Assembly (NCBI RefSeq): GCF_009848685.1
Contig: NZ_WXTX01000002.1
Location: 392,580 to 456,579 of the forward strand
Length of the DNA stretch: 64,000 bases
Direction of reading: 5' to 3'
Origin: Andreprevotia sp. IGB-42
GTDB lineage: Bacteria; Pseudomonadota; Gammaproteobacteria; Burkholderiales; Chitinibacteraceae
Part shown: positions 33,380 through 43,715 of the stretch, one piece after another
Layout: each line of letters opens with the position of its first letter
Position numbering within the stretch: position 1 is the first letter of the stretch
Program-made: the position numbers and the translations under genes
The notes under the pieces: generated by a model
What the model saw: the letters and a program-made list of their open reading frames with translations, nothing else
The model's database searches: none
What the model was told of the DNA's origin: nothing

Positions 33380-35581
33380 ATGAATTCTGTTCCGACCCCG
33401 TTGTTTGCCTATGCAAAGCCGCAAGTGCGCGCTGCTGCGCCCTTCCTGCCGATGAGCCGGCAAGAGATGGACGTGCTGGGTTGGGACGAGTGCGACATCA
33501 TCCTGGTGACCGGCGATGCGTACATGGATCACCCCAGCTTCGGCATGGCGCTGGTGGGCCGCTTGCTGGAAGCACAGGGCTTTCGCGTGGGCATCATTGC
33601 GCAGCCCGAGTGGGACAGCGCCGAGCCCTACAAGGCGCTGGGCCGGCCGCGGCTGTTCTTCGGCATTACCGCCGGCAACATGGATTCGATGATCAACCGC
33701 TATACGGCGGACCGCAAACCGCGCTCGGACGACGCGTATACTGCCGACGGCATCGGCGGCCGCCGGCCGGATCGCGCGGTCACCGTGTATTCGCAGCGCT
33801 GCCGCGAGGCGTTTCCGGGCGTGCAGCTCATGATCGGCAGCATCGAGGCCAGCCTGCGCCGCATTGCCCAGTACGATTACTGGAGCGACAAGGTGCGGCA
33901 GTCGGCCATCGTCTATGCCAAGGCAGACATCCTGTTGTACGGCAATGCCGAGCGCGCGCTGGTGGAAGTGGCGCACCGCGCCAATGCTGGCGAAAAACTG
34001 CGCGATATCCGCGATGTGCGCGGTACCGCGTTCATGACGCCGCACGGCTGGCTGCCGGCGCGCGACTGGGCAGTGCTCGATTCCAGCACCGTCGATACCC
34101 CCGGCCGTGTGGATCCGCACCCCGATCCGTATGAAATGAAAGAAGAAAAGCAGGCCGCGCAGGCCTGTGGCACCGAGGGCGCAACGGATGCGCCCAAGCC
34201 CATCCGCATCGTCAGCAAGGCAGAGCGTATTGCCGCCAAGCAGGCCGAACGGCAAAAAACCGTGGTGCGCATCCCCGCGTATGAAGCCGTTGCACACGAC
34301 CCGGTACTGTATGCACACGCCAGCCGCACGCTGCACCTGGAATCCAACCCCGGCAACGCGCGGGCGATGGTACAGGCACATGGCGAGCGCGACGTGTGGC
34401 TCAATTCGCCGCCGGTGCCGCTCACAACGCCGGAAATGGATTACGTGTACGGGCTGCCGTACGCACGCCAGCCGCACCCCAGCTACAACGGTGCGCGCAT
34501 CCCGGCGTGGGACATGATCAAGTTCTCGATCAACATCATGCGTGGCTGTTTTGGCGGCTGTACCTTCTGTTCGATCACCGAGCACGAAGGCCGCATCATC
34601 CAGAGCCGCTCGGAAGAATCCATCCTGAACGAGATCGTGGAAATCCGCGACAAGACGCCGGGCTTCAAGGGCCATATTTCCGACCTGGGCGGCCCCACCG
34701 CCAATATGTACCGGCTGGCCTGCAAGGACCCTGCCATCGAGCAATCGTGCCGCCGGCTGTCCTGTGTGTACCCGGGCATCTGCGAGAACCTCAATACCGA
34801 TCACTCGCACCTGATCCAGTTGTACCGCAAGGCGCGCGCGATACCGGGCGTGAAGAAGATCACCATCGGCTCGGGCCTGCGTTACGACATCGCGGTGGAA
34901 TCGCCCGAATACATCAAGGAACTGGTTACCCACCATGTGAGCGGCCTGCTGAAAATCGCCCCCGAGCACACCGAGGACGGCCCGCTATCGAAAATGATGA
35001 AGCCGGGCATCGGCACCTTCGAGCGCTTCAAGGAGCTGTTCGATCACTACTCGAAGCAGGCCGGCAAAGAGCAATACCTGGTGCCGTACTTCATTGCCGC
35101 CCACCCGGGCACGCGCGATGAAGACATGCTGAATCTGGCGCTGTGGCTGAAGAAGAACAACTTCAAGCCCGACCAGGTGCAGGCCTTCACGCCCACGCCG
35201 ATGGCGCTGGCCACCACCATGTGGCACACCGGCCGCAACCCGCTGAAAAAGCTGGCGCGCAGCTCGGAGAAAGTGCAGATCATCAAGGATGCCAAGCAGC
35301 GCACGCTGCACAAGGCCTTCCTGCGTTATCACGACCCGAAAAACTGGAGCATCCTGCGCGAGGGGCTGATTGCCATGGGCCGGCAAGACCTGATCGGCAA
35401 CGGCCCGCACCACCTGGTGCCCATGCCCAGCGCCAAGGACCTGGCCAATGGTGAAAAGCGTGTACCGCCACCCTCACGCGTTGCCAAGCCGGCCAGCCAG
35501 GTACGCGGCGCGCAGCGCAAGCTGGTGCTGCCGGGGCAGGGCAAAGGCAAGAAAACGGCGGGCAAGGCACGCGGGCGCTGA
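33380..35581 (+). CDS. ygiQ: YgiQ-family radical SAM protein
   Basis: A 733-residue protein; E. coli YgiQ is 739, so it is full length. N-terminal B12-binding-like domain ([23 protein letters not shown]). The radical SAM cluster is C390-x3-C394-x2-C397 in [15 protein letters not shown]. Later [13 protein letters not shown] and [14 protein letters not shown] are family blocks. The C terminus is basic ([13 protein letters not shown]). The reaction is not known; UPF0313. I use the ATG at 33380; an extended in-frame version from 33128 overlaps the previous gene and is unlikely. Confidence 0.92.
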   Translation: MNSVPTPLFAYAKPQVRAAAPFLPMSRQEMDVLGWDECDIILVTGDAYMDHPSFGMALVGRLLEAQGFRVGIIAQPEWDSAEPYKALGRPRLFFGITAGNMDSMINRYTADRKPRSDDAYTADGIGGRRPDRAVTVYSQRCREAFPGVQLMIGSIEASLRRIAQYDYWSDKVRQSAIVYAKADILLYGNAERALVEVAHRANAGEKLRDIRDVRGTAFMTPHGWLPARDWAVLDSSTVDTPGRVDPHPDPYEMKEEKQAAQACGTEGATDAPKPIRIVSKAERIAAKQAERQKTVVRIPAYEAVAHDPVLYAHASRTLHLESNPGNARAMVQAHGERDVWLNSPPVPLTTPEMDYVYGLPYARQPHPSYNGARIPAWDMIKFSINIMRGCFGGCTFCSITEHEGRIIQSRSEESILNEIVEIRDKTPGFKGHISDLGGPTANMYRLACKDPAIEQSCRRLSCVYPGICENLNTDHSHLIQLYRKARAIPGVKKITIGSGLRYDIAVESPEYIKELVTHHVSGLLKIAPEHTEDGPLSKMMKPGIGTFERFKELFDHYSKQAGKEQYLVPYFIAAHPGTRDEDMLNLALWLKKNNFKPDQVQAFTPTPMALATTMWHTGRNPLKKLARSSEKVQIIKDAKQRTLHKAFLRYHDPKNWSILREGLIAMGRQDLIGNGPHHLVPMPSAKDLANGEKRVPPPSRVAKPASQVRGAQRKLVLPGQGKGKKTAGKARGR

Positions 35582-35613
35582 GCACGTTTTGAACATCCGT
35601 CAGGTTTTTAGAT

Positions 35614-36039
35614 ATGCGATCTCTTGTCATCATTGCGCTTCTTGCCATCTGCAACCTTGCCGGCGCGACGGAACTGGCGCCCGGCCAGACTGGGGCATAC
35701 CAGACTCGCCCCGGTGAGGCCGACTCGACACTGACCATCCTGAAGGTGGAGAAATACAACGATCTCGGCCCGGTGGTGCACATCCGCGTGGACAAAATCC
35801 GGATGAAAAACCCGGTCAAGGGCAATGTGGTTACCAACATTCCGCACCTTCCCTTCAAGGAAGCGGCCATCCGCTCCAGCATCACCAGATTGCTTTCACG
35901 CGCCACTTCGGTTCCGGCTTTTCAGGAAGGCTACGACACCTGGAAGACCGCGTATCTCGCAGGCAAGGCCGGCGCATTCAACATTCCGGTCAGCGCTACG
36001 CTTGATGGCATGCTCGGCGCAAAATGGACTGAAAAGTAA
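35614..36039 (+). CDS. Exported protein of unknown function
   Basis: A 141-residue protein, not recognised. Signal peptide MRSLVIIALLAICNLAGA. The mature part has EKYNDLGPVVHIRVDKIRMK and PHLPFKEAAIRSSITRLL, a short alpha/beta domain without cysteines. The ATG is 32 bases after ygiQ. A membrane or periplasm location is expected. Confidence 0.7.
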   Translation: MRSLVIIALLAICNLAGATELAPGQTGAYQTRPGEADSTLTILKVEKYNDLGPVVHIRVDKIRMKNPVKGNVVTNIPHLPFKEAAIRSSITRLLSRATSVPAFQEGYDTWKTAYLAGKAGAFNIPVSATLDGMLGAKWTEK

Positions 36040-36437
36040 CGCAGGCGCTTGATTCCCTCGCCAAGCCAAAGCATTGCGGCGAGTTACCGCTTGCATCACT
36101 GCCGGATTTGATTGAAAGCGAGGCCGCTGAGGCTGGCTTAGCCCGTTCTCCGCAATGCTATCCTGCTGTCTACGCCCCGCAACCCTCTCGCTGCAAAGCG
36201 GCCATCCCCAGCGACAGCAACCGTTGCCTCCCCAGCGGCACGATGATATAAAAGGGCTGTCGGAAAAGGCAGACTTGGTTTGGTAAGCCCAAGTCCTTCT
36301 GGTAACGGAAGCTCTGGTCTTTGGCCTCGTGCACAGGATCCCCACGTCGAACATCGGGCGCTGCAAGCGCCGTTATTCGGCCGTGCGGTTCTCAAGGTGG
36401 GGAACGCTCCGGTCGAACATCGACTGAGGCGCATTCC
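36040..36437. other. 398-bp intergenic region with two GTCGAACATCG repeats
   Basis: The gap before the FAD monooxygenase gene holds no gene I can support. It contains GTCGAACATCG at 36346-36356 and again at 36412-36422; the second copy extends to the palindrome GTCGA-ACA-TCGAC (36412-36424), 13 bases before the start codon. Possible operator of an unseen regulator. Confidence 0.45.
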
Positions 36438-37991
36438 ATGCACAACCACACCCCCCATATTCATGATGTCATCATTGCCGGTGCCGGCCCCGTCGGCCTG
36501 TTGCTGGCTTGCGAACTGCGCTTGCAGCAACTGTCGGTACTGGTGCTGGAGCAAGCGTCAGCCCCGCACACCCCGCTGAAGTGCCTGCCCTTCGGCATGC
36601 GCGGTCTGTCCATCCCTACCCTTGAAGCGCTGCACCGTCGCGGCCTGCTGGACGAACTGCTGGCGGTGCAACGCGCACACGAGCCTGCTGGCAAGATTGC
36701 GACTGCCGCCCACTGGCTGCAACAAGCGCACAGGCCAGCCGGCCATTTCGCGGGCATCCCGTTTTATCAGGACGACGTCGACACCACCCGGTGGCCATAT
36801 CGGCTGACAGGTCCGGCCGATACCGGCATGGCCGTCACGCTGGATACGCTGGAAACAGTGCTAGCCCAGCGTGCCAGCGCGCTGGGGGCAGAAATCCGCC
36901 GGGGCTGCGGTGTCGATGGCTTTGTCGCGTCGGACACCGGCGTAACGGTTCGCGCCGGTGATGAAGCATGGCACGGCCGCTGGCTGGTCGGCTGCGATGG
37001 CGGCCGCAGCGCAGTCCGCAAGGCGGGCGGCTTCGAATTTGCCGGCAGCGATGCCGAGTTCACCGGTTACTCCATCGAAGCCGAGCTGGCCGATCCGGCA
37101 GCGCTGCAACCCGGCCGGCACTATACGCCAACCGGCATGTACACCTACGCGCAACCGGGCACGATTGCGCTGGTGGATTTCGATGGTGGCGCGTTTCACC
37201 GCAAGCCGCTCACGCAGGCGCATGTGCAGGCGGTATTGCGCCGCATATCCGGCGCGGATGTCACGCTGACGGCGCTCCGCCTTGCCACGACCTGGACGGA
37301 CCGTGCCCGACAGGCCACTGTCTATCGCCGAGGGCGGGTGCTACTTGCTGGCGATGCCGTGCACATCCACTCGCCGCTGGGCGGCCAGGGGCTCAATCTC
37401 GGATTGGGGGACGCAATGAACCTGGGCTGGAAGCTGGCGGCCACCATCCGTGGCGATGCGCCAGCCGGCTTGCTGGACAGTTACCAGCAGGAGCGGCACC
37501 CGGTGGGCGCGCAGGGGCTCGATTGGTCACGCGCGCAAGTGGCACTGATGCGCCCGACGCAGAGCACGCGCGCGCTGGAGGCCATCATGCGCGATCTCAT
37601 CGGCACCCGTGATGGCGCAACGTATTTCGCCCAGCGGGTGTGGGGCATTTCGCTGCGCCATGATCTTGGCGACAGTCACCCGCTGACGGGCCGCAGCATG
37701 CCCGACTTCGAATTTGCCGATGGCACGCGGGCGGGCAGCCTGCTGCAAAATGGGAAAGGGCTGCTGCTCGATTTCGATGACAGCGCTGTGCTGCAGACAC
37801 TCGCCCACCGCTGGGGCGAGCGGGTAAGTTACGTTACCGGCGATGTACAAGACCGCCTTGGCCTGCAGGCAGTACTGGTGCGCCCGGACGGGATCGTCGC
37901 CTGGGCGGGTGAAACCGCCGCTGATCATGAAGACGTTGATCAGGCGATGGCGCGATGGTTTGGCGCGCCTGTGGATGCAGTTGGTCGCTGA
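36438..37991 (+). CDS. PHBH-type FAD-dependent aromatic monooxygenase
   Basis: A 517-residue class A flavin monooxygenase. The FAD-binding GAGPVGLLLA is near the N terminus; the NAD(P)H-related DG motif is VGCDGGRSAVRK; the second FAD motif is GDAVHIHSPLGGQGLNLGLGD. The C-terminal ~150 residues resemble the thioredoxin-like dimer domain of phenol hydroxylase-type enzymes. Family members hydroxylate phenols, polyketides or tetracycline. The ATG at 36438 follows TGAGG; the earlier in-frame start at 36321 adds low-complexity sequence. No regulator gene is adjacent. Confidence 0.85.
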   Translation: MHNHTPHIHDVIIAGAGPVGLLLACELRLQQLSVLVLEQASAPHTPLKCLPFGMRGLSIPTLEALHRRGLLDELLAVQRAHEPAGKIATAAHWLQQAHRPAGHFAGIPFYQDDVDTTRWPYRLTGPADTGMAVTLDTLETVLAQRASALGAEIRRGCGVDGFVASDTGVTVRAGDEAWHGRWLVGCDGGRSAVRKAGGFEFAGSDAEFTGYSIEAELADPAALQPGRHYTPTGMYTYAQPGTIALVDFDGGAFHRKPLTQAHVQAVLRRISGADVTLTALRLATTWTDRARQATVYRRGRVLLAGDAVHIHSPLGGQGLNLGLGDAMNLGWKLAATIRGDAPAGLLDSYQQERHPVGAQGLDWSRAQVALMRPTQSTRALEAIMRDLIGTRDGATYFAQRVWGISLRHDLGDSHPLTGRSMPDFEFADGTRAGSLLQNGKGLLLDFDDSAVLQTLAHRWGERVSYVTGDVQDRLGLQAVLVRPDGIVAWAGETAADHEDVDQAMARWFGAPVDAVGR

Positions 37992-38134
37992 TGCCTTGCG
38001 TAGCAGGGGATTTCTGCAACCGCTGGCGGTTCCGGCGCACCTGCCGATCATCACCAGCTGCAGCAGGTTGAAAAGCGGCGAGGGGCATCACAGCGCTGGT
38101 CAAACCGGACGGAAGCGGCAACGGGCATGCCGGC

Positions 38135-38575
38135 TCAATGCTGGTGATCGGCATCTGCCTTGATCGTCAATGCAGAGCCAGCGGCACCGGTATAGAACAC
38201 CACCAGCTTCACCGGTTTGTCGCCCACCACACGGCCGTTGTGCCATACGTCGACCACTTCGGCAAATGCATCGCCCGGCTTGGCGAGCTTCTTGCTGCCA
38301 TCCTTCAGCGAGACTTCCAGCTGCCCTTCCACGATATAGGCAAACGACGGGACCGGGTGCTTGTGCCAGCCGGTCTCGCCGCCCACAGCAATATCGATCA
38401 CCAGCGCGTTGACCTCGGCCGGGCCTTGCGGGAAGACCAGCGGGGCACCGTTCCAGCTGGTGCCGGTCTTGAGGATGGCGGCGGCCTTGACCGCTGGGAC
38501 GGGTGCCGGCGTGGCATCCAGCGCATGGGTAACAGGGGCAAGCAACAAAAGGGCAATGATGGGCAGCAAACGCAT
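38135..38575 (-). CDS. Exported cupin protein
   Basis: A 146-residue cupin with a signal peptide (MRLLPIIALLLLAPVTHA). The metal-binding motif is GWHKHPVPSFAYIVEG with two His; the second is KPGDAFAEVVDVWHNG with one more His. A dioxygenase, isomerase or binding role outside the cytoplasm is possible. The ATG at 38575 follows GGAG; a longer start at 38704 lacks the signal. Confidence 0.82.
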   Translation of the reverse strand: MRLLPIIALLLLAPVTHALDATPAPVPAVKAAAILKTGTSWNGAPLVFPQGPAEVNALVIDIAVGGETGWHKHPVPSFAYIVEGQLEVSLKDGSKKLAKPGDAFAEVVDVWHNGRVVGDKPVKLVVFYTGAAGSALTIKADADHQH

Positions 38576-38728
38576 GCAGGCAACTCCGGATTGATCTGGG
38601 GAACAAAGACATACAAAATTGATGCCAATGGCATATATCCATGAGCCCGAATCATACCCGCTACTGCCGCTGGGGTTGCATGTACCAGCAAGCGCGCCGG
38701 CCACCCGCGCTGCTCAGGTGGGTAAGCT

Positions 38729-39295
38729 TCAGCTGGCGCGCGAGCACACCAGCGAAAAACGGCCGTTGGCGCTACCCGCTTCGCCATGAGTGCCAGCTAG
38801 CGTATTGAATTTCCTGGCATCGGCCTGCTTGCCGAAAAACACGATATAGAACAGCCGGCCGGTATCGTTGTAGGCAGCCAGCCGCAAGCCGGCGATGGCA
38901 AGCCCGTTGGCAAGCACCAGCCGCCGGTACTTGAGTGCCGTGTAACTGAGCAGCATGCCGTCCTTGCCCAGCAGGGATGCGCCATCGTACGCGCTATCCT
39001 TGTCTTCCAGCATGTACAGGTCTTGCGTGTCAGCCTTGAGCACCATCGCGCTGCGGAATTTCTCTATCGGCCTGGACAGGCGCTGCGGAGGCTCGAACAC
39101 ATAGCCTGCGCTTTCCAGCGCCGGCTGCAGTTGCAGCAACAACGCGGGATCGCAGCGGCTGAATGACTGCAGGAAGAGGCGTGTCTGCGCATCATCCAGC
39201 GTGACCGGGCTTGCGGCCTGCGCCGCTGTGCTGATTGCAGCGCCCAGCAGGAATGTGGCAATGCCTGCACGGCAGGTATGGATGATGGCTATCAC
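38729..39295 (-). CDS. Exported protein of unknown function
   Basis: A 188-residue protein. Signal peptide (IATFLLGAAISTAAQAA) followed by ~160 residues without a known domain; DDAQTRLFLQSFSRCDPALL, YMLEDKDSAYDG and SLVCSRAS are landmarks, with two cysteines that may form a disulfide. Downstream of the TonB receptor (115 bases), same strand, so it may be in that transcript. Confidence 0.68.
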   Translation of the reverse strand: MIAIIHTCRAGIATFLLGAAISTAAQAASPVTLDDAQTRLFLQSFSRCDPALLLQLQPALESAGYVFEPPQRLSRPIEKFRSAMVLKADTQDLYMLEDKDSAYDGASLLGKDGMLLSYTALKYRRLVLANGLAIAGLRLAAYNDTGRLFYIVFFGKQADARKFNTLAGTHGEAGSANGRFSLVCSRAS

Positions 39296-39410
39296 GGTGC
39301 GGGCTCCGATGGCTGAATAGCCGTCAAACCGTACGGCATACTGGTGGCAAGGTACCAGCCAGCATGGACTGGGCAGGTGACAATGGCGGTAATGCCCATC
39401 GACTGGACGC

Positions 39411-41579
39411 CTACCAGTCCAGCGTGGCGTTCACGCCCGCAAACACGTTGCGCCCAGGTGCCGGCTCGAAATAGCGGCCATTGCTTTCGTTGACGATCAC
39501 CGAGCCGGCGTAGTCCTTGCCCAGCAGGTTGTCGATACGCAGGTATTCCTTGAAGCGCCATGCACCAGCGCGCTGCTGCAGACTGGCCTTGGCATTGAAC
39601 GACAAGTACGCGGCGCGGCTATCGCTGTTCAGGTCATTGACGAACATGCGGCCGCCGTAAACCGCTTCCAGCCCGAACTGCGGCCCGTCCGGCTGGGCCT
39701 GCCATACCAAGTCGCCAAAGAAGCTGCTTTGCGGCACACCGGGGATGCGGTTACCGGCGGCAATCTGCACCGGCACGCACGGCGTGGTAGCACAGCTTTT
39801 GAAGGCCTCTGCATATTCCGCACGTAGCCAAGAGTAGGCGACGCTGCTGCTGAAGCCGTTGCCCCAGCTGCCCTGCGCGCCGATTTCCAAACCGTCGCGG
39901 CGGGTTCTGGCCACGTTCTGGTACACCGCGCGGCCGCCGGCATTGGCGAACGTGGCGATTTCGTTGTGCGTATCGATATGGAACAACGCCACATTCATCT
40001 GCCAGCTGTTCCCCAGCCGCGCCTTTGCGCCCAGTTCGTAGTGATCGCTTTCGGCCGGCTGCAGGCCAAGGTTCAAACCGGTGGTCAGCCCGGATGTGGA
40101 GCGGTACGACAACTCGTTCAAGGTGGGCGTTTCAAAGCCCTGCCCGTATGCAGCATAAAGATTGAACGCATCGGTAGCGCGCCAGGTGGCGCCCAGTGCG
40201 CCGCCCAGGTGCCGGTAATCCACTCCACCGCTGTCATCACCGTTGCCGGGCGTGATGTAGTGATCGGCAGAGCGGATATGCACGCTGCTGTTGCGCAGGC
40301 CGGCGTTGAGCAGCCACTGCGTACCGGGCTCCCACTGCAGTTGCAGGTACTGGTCGACATTGTTCACGCGATTGATTTCGTTGCGGCGCATGCGCCCCTG
40401 CACGCCCAGTTGCTCGCCGATGAAGTTCTCGTAGCCTTTGCGGTCTTCGTCCAGGTATTCCGCATTGATACCGGCCACCACGTACAGCGGCAGCGTATCG
40501 AAGCGGTGTGTCCAGTTTGCATCCAGCCCCTGGTATTGCCGTTGCAGGTCGATCACGCCGCCGGGGCTGGTGGGCGGCAATTGCGATGCCTTGGGGATGG
40601 CCTGGAATTGCGTGGTGGCACGCTCGCCCAGATAGATGCTGGCATGCACGCTGTCGTTCTGCCCCAGCTCCACCTGGTAATTGGCGCCCGCCTGCTGCTG
40701 GCGCACCGATTTGCGCGTATTGAAGCGCACCGCGCTGGCATCGGCCTGGCGCGGGTCTGCCTCGAACTGTGCGCGCGATAAGCCCAGCGGATCCTGCGTC
40801 TCCTGCATGTTCATGCCATTGGCTACCAGCGACAGTACGCCCGCCTCGCCAACGGCGAAGCTCAATCTGGCATTGGCCAGATCACGCGTGGCGGCGCTGT
40901 GCGCGCGGTAGCCATCGGTCTCGAAGCGGTTGGCATCGATCAGGTAATTGACGCCCTGCTGCAAGCCGCCGGCCTTGATGCCCACCTTGCTGCTGCCATA
41001 GCTGCCGCCCGCCACGCTGGCCTCCAGCTGGTTGCCGGGTTTGCCATCTTCGGAAAACACCGCGATGGTGCCGCCGGATGCATTGCCATACAGCACCGAG
41101 TACGGCCCGCGCAGCACCTCGATGCGCCCGGCCGAGGCCAGATCGATATGCGAAGTCTGCCCTTGGCCATCGGGCATGGTGGCGGGGATGCCATCCACGT
41201 ACAGGCGCACGCCACGCACGCCGAACGTGGAGCGCGCGCCAAAGCCGCGTACCGATACCTGCAGATCCTGCGCGTAGTTTTGCCGGTTTTGCACCACCAC
41301 GCCCGGCACACGCGCCAGCGGTTCGGACAGATTGACCGTGGGCTGTGCATCCCGGATGGCTGCCTGCCCCACCACATCGATGGACGCGGGCAGATCGAAC
41401 GCACTTTGCGATACGTGCGTGGCGGTGACCACCACGGTATCGAGCGTGACGGCATCCGCAGCGCCCTCTGCTGCGTGGGCCAGATGGGCCACAGCGGCAA
41501 AGCTGCCGGCAGCCAGCCACAGCAGGTGCTGCCGGCGGGAAAACCTGATCGGTGTGGCAGCAGCAGAACGGTAGCGCAT
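39411..41579 (-). CDS. TonB-dependent outer-membrane receptor
   Basis: A 722-residue receptor. Signal peptide (QHLLWLAAGSFAAVAHLAHA), TonB-box-like segment TLDTVVVTATHVS, plug domain with QVSVRGFGARSTFGVRGVRLYVDG and RIEVLRGPYSVLYGNASGG, then a 22-strand barrel ending in a terminal aromatic (GVNATLDW). Type of ligand, probably an iron chelate or cofactor, is not readable from sequence. ATG 41579 with GGGA upstream is preferred; an in-frame ATG at 41594 is possible. The two cysteine residues in KSCATTPCVP suggest a disulfide-closed loop. The unknown exported protein follows it. Confidence 0.87.
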   Translation of the reverse strand: MRYRSAAATPIRFSRRQHLLWLAAGSFAAVAHLAHAAEGAADAVTLDTVVVTATHVSQSAFDLPASIDVVGQAAIRDAQPTVNLSEPLARVPGVVVQNRQNYAQDLQVSVRGFGARSTFGVRGVRLYVDGIPATMPDGQGQTSHIDLASAGRIEVLRGPYSVLYGNASGGTIAVFSEDGKPGNQLEASVAGGSYGSSKVGIKAGGLQQGVNYLIDANRFETDGYRAHSAATRDLANARLSFAVGEAGVLSLVANGMNMQETQDPLGLSRAQFEADPRQADASAVRFNTRKSVRQQQAGANYQVELGQNDSVHASIYLGERATTQFQAIPKASQLPPTSPGGVIDLQRQYQGLDANWTHRFDTLPLYVVAGINAEYLDEDRKGYENFIGEQLGVQGRMRRNEINRVNNVDQYLQLQWEPGTQWLLNAGLRNSSVHIRSADHYITPGNGDDSGGVDYRHLGGALGATWRATDAFNLYAAYGQGFETPTLNELSYRSTSGLTTGLNLGLQPAESDHYELGAKARLGNSWQMNVALFHIDTHNEIATFANAGGRAVYQNVARTRRDGLEIGAQGSWGNGFSSSVAYSWLRAEYAEAFKSCATTPCVPVQIAAGNRIPGVPQSSFFGDLVWQAQPDGPQFGLEAVYGGRMFVNDLNSDSRAAYLSFNAKASLQQRAGAWRFKEYLRIDNLLGKDYAGSVIVNESNGRYFEPAPGRNVFAGVNATLDW

Positions 41580-41616
41580 GGGGTTCCCTGTCATGCAGCC
41601 ACAGGGCTGCGGTGTT

Positions 41617-42018
41617 TCAATCGACGATCTTGCCACGCAGCGATTTGATTTCACCGCGCAGCGTCTTGCCATCCATGCGGCGGCGTTGCGATGCGCGCGT
41701 GGGCTTGGTGGCGCGGCGGATCACCGGCTCGTGGGTGACGCTTTCCAGCAGCGCCAGCAGGCGGGCGATGCCTTCTTCACGGTTCTTGTCCTGGCTGCGG
41801 TGCTGCTGTGCCTTGATCACCACCACGCCCTCCTTGGTGATGCGGCTATCGTTCAGCGCCAGCAGCCGTTGCTTGTAGATATCCGGCAGCGACGACGCGC
41901 GGATATCGAAGCGCAGGTGCAGCGCGGTGGACACCTTGTTGACGTTCTGTCCGCCCGAGCCCTGTGCGCGGATGGCGCTGAAATCGATTTCTTCTTCGCG
42001 CAGTATGATCTTGCTCAT
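41617..42018 (-). CDS. arfB: Alternative ribosome-rescue factor ArfB (YaeJ)
   Basis: A 133-residue release-factor-like protein with the GGQ motif at 22-24 (QGSGGQNVNKV), SSLP near residue 43, and a basic C-terminal tail (RATKPTRASQRRRMDG...). ArfB hydrolyses peptidyl-tRNA on stalled ribosomes, with the tail in the mRNA channel. E. coli YaeJ is 140 residues. The start overlaps the stop of the upstream FAD protein (ATGA), so the two are cotranscribed. Confidence 0.92.
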   Translation of the reverse strand: MSKIILREEEIDFSAIRAQGSGGQNVNKVSTALHLRFDIRASSLPDIYKQRLLALNDSRITKEGVVVIKAQQHRSQDKNREEGIARLLALLESVTHEPVIRRATKPTRASQRRRMDGKTLRGEIKSLRGKIVD

Positions 42019-43286
42019 CCACCGCCCCCTTGCTGCTCGCGCTCACTCAACCAGCGCAATGCGCCCCGCCCGGCTGCACGACCGGTGGCAAAGCACGCGG
42101 TCAGCAGGTAGCCGCCGGTGGGCGCTTCCCAATCGAGCATTTCGCCGGCACAGAATACGCCGGGCAGTTGCCGCAGCATCAGACCATCATCCAGCGCGGC
42201 AAAGCGCACACCGCCCGCACTGCTGATCGCTTCATCGATGGGGCGGGGCCGCAACAGCGTCACCGGCAGCGCCTTGATGGCATGGGCCAGCTTTACCGGA
42301 TCGTTGAAATCAACCTTGCTCACACATTCGCGCAGCAGTGCGGCCTTTACGCCATCGATGCCCACCTTGCTTTGCAGGTGGCTCGATAACGAGCGGCTGC
42401 CGCGCGGTATCGCCACTTCATCCAGCACGCGCTGCAGATCACGCCCCGGCGCCAGATCAAGATAGACGGTGGCACTGCCGTGCGCGCTGATCGCATCGCG
42501 GATGCGGCTGGCAAATGCATAGATCAGGCTGCCCTCCAGCCCGTGCGCGCTGACCACGAACTCGCCGATGCGGCGCTCGCTGTTGCCGTGCAGGTCGGTG
42601 AAGCTGAGCGCCACGGATTTGAGCGGGCTACCGGCAAACTTCTGCACCAGGAAATCGCTCCACGCGACATCGAAGCCGCAATTGGCTGGCAGCAGCGGCG
42701 CAATATCGGCGCCGCGTGCCTGCAATAGTGGCAACCACGCGCCGTCCGATCCCAGCCTGGCCCAGCTGGCGCCGCCCAGTGCCAGCACGGTGGCATCGGC
42801 ATGAATATGTTGCTCGCCATCTGCCGTTGCAAAGCGCAGCGCGCCGTCTTCTGCCCAGCCCAGCCAGCGGTGCCGCGCATGCAATTGCACACCTTGTGAC
42901 TTGAGCCGCAGCAGCCAGGCACGCAGCAGCGGCGCGGCTTTCATGTCCTTGGGGAACACCCGGCCGGACGAGCCAACAAAGGTTGCTATGCCCAGATCGT
43001 GTATCCACGCTTGCAGCGCAGCGGCATCGAATGCCTGTATGTAGTTTTGCAACGAAGTCTGGCCTGCGCCGTAGCGTGCAAGGAAGGGCTCGGGTGGCTC
43101 TGAATGGGTGATATTCATGCCACCGATGCCGGCCAGCAGGAATTTGCGGCCAACCGAGGGCATGGCATCGTAAACATCGACTGTAACCCCGCCGGATGCC
43201 AGCATTTCTGCGGCCATCAGCCCGGCTGGGCCGCCACCGATGACGGCAACGCGGGGAACTGCAGAGCGATTATTGGCTGAAGGCAT
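42015..43286 (-). CDS. HI0933/BaiN-type FAD-dependent oxidoreductase
   Basis: A 423-residue flavoprotein. FAD motif AVIGGGPAGLMAAEML; GRKFLLAGIGGMNITHSE and the C-terminal GVFCAGEMLDWEAPTGGYLL are characteristic of the HI0933 family (PP4765-like subgroup). Members are thought to reduce C=C bonds but few are tested. ATG 43286 begins close to the FAD motif; 43322 is an alternative. Translationally coupled to arfB. Confidence 0.83.
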   Translation of the reverse strand: MPSANNRSAVPRVAVIGGGPAGLMAAEMLASGGVTVDVYDAMPSVGRKFLLAGIGGMNITHSEPPEPFLARYGAGQTSLQNYIQAFDAAALQAWIHDLGIATFVGSSGRVFPKDMKAAPLLRAWLLRLKSQGVQLHARHRWLGWAEDGALRFATADGEQHIHADATVLALGGASWARLGSDGAWLPLLQARGADIAPLLPANCGFDVAWSDFLVQKFAGSPLKSVALSFTDLHGNSERRIGEFVVSAHGLEGSLIYAFASRIRDAISAHGSATVYLDLAPGRDLQRVLDEVAIPRGSRSLSSHLQSKVGIDGVKAALLRECVSKVDFNDPVKLAHAIKALPVTLLRPRPIDEAISSAGGVRFAALDDGLMLRQLPGVFCAGEMLDWEAPTGGYLLTACFATGRAAGRGALRWLSEREQQGGGG

Positions 43287-43409
43287 GGCAGGCAATCGAT
43301 AGGGCGCCGGTAACACGCGCAAGCCGGAATTTTACCGGAAGCAGGCTGGCCTGCCCGGTGTTCCACGTACCCTTTTCTGTTTTGTATAAAAGTTACGGAA
43401 AATATGGTC

Positions 43410-43442
43410 TTGATAACGTAATAAAACTACCGTATATTACGT
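43410..43442 (+). promoter_or_regulatory. Strong promoter with overlapping operator-like dyad
   Basis: TTGATA (43410-43415) and TATATT (43433-43438) with a 17-base spacer form a near-consensus sigma-70 promoter. ACGTAATA (43416-43423) and TATTACGT (43435-43442) are perfect 8-bp inverted arms 11 bases apart, placed inside the spacer and over the -10. A repressor bound there would block the promoter. Drives the 71-aa gene. Confidence 0.7.
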
Positions 43443-43474
43443 AGCAATACTACACAACCCAAGGAGAGCAAGCC

Positions 43475-43690
43475 ATGATTACCATCGTCGCCGCTGCTAT
43501 TGAACGTTTCTTCGGCACCCCGGAAAACATTGAAGTGAACGCCCGCGTAAACCGTCTGGCTGGTCTGGCCGCTGCTGAAAAGTATGATGGCCGCGTATTG
43601 AAGATCACCGGCAGCCGCGCCAAGGTGTGCTGGCCCAAGGGCGAGAAGACGGTTGAAGATCTGAACAGCCTGATCCTGATCGCCGAGTAA
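43475..43690 (+). CDS. 71-aa protein of unknown function
   Basis: Not recognised. An AAGGAG box lies before the ATG. The sequence is MITIVAAAIERFFG..., with a helical N terminus, then KYDGRVLKITGSRAKVCWP, KGEKTVEDLNSLILI: short, one cysteine, likely cytoplasmic. It has a near-consensus promoter and a strong terminator, hence a monocistronic unit that may be highly expressed. It might be a small RNA- or protein-binding factor, but nothing proves that. Confidence 0.78.
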   Translation: MITIVAAAIERFFGTPENIEVNARVNRLAGLAAAEKYDGRVLKITGSRAKVCWPKGEKTVEDLNSLILIAE

Positions 43691-43715
43691 TTGCCGGCCA
43701 GCAGTACAAAAACGT

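Noticed and set aside
33359..34969. Long open frame opposite ygiQ
   Set aside because: Shadow of the radical SAM gene; no recognisable domain.
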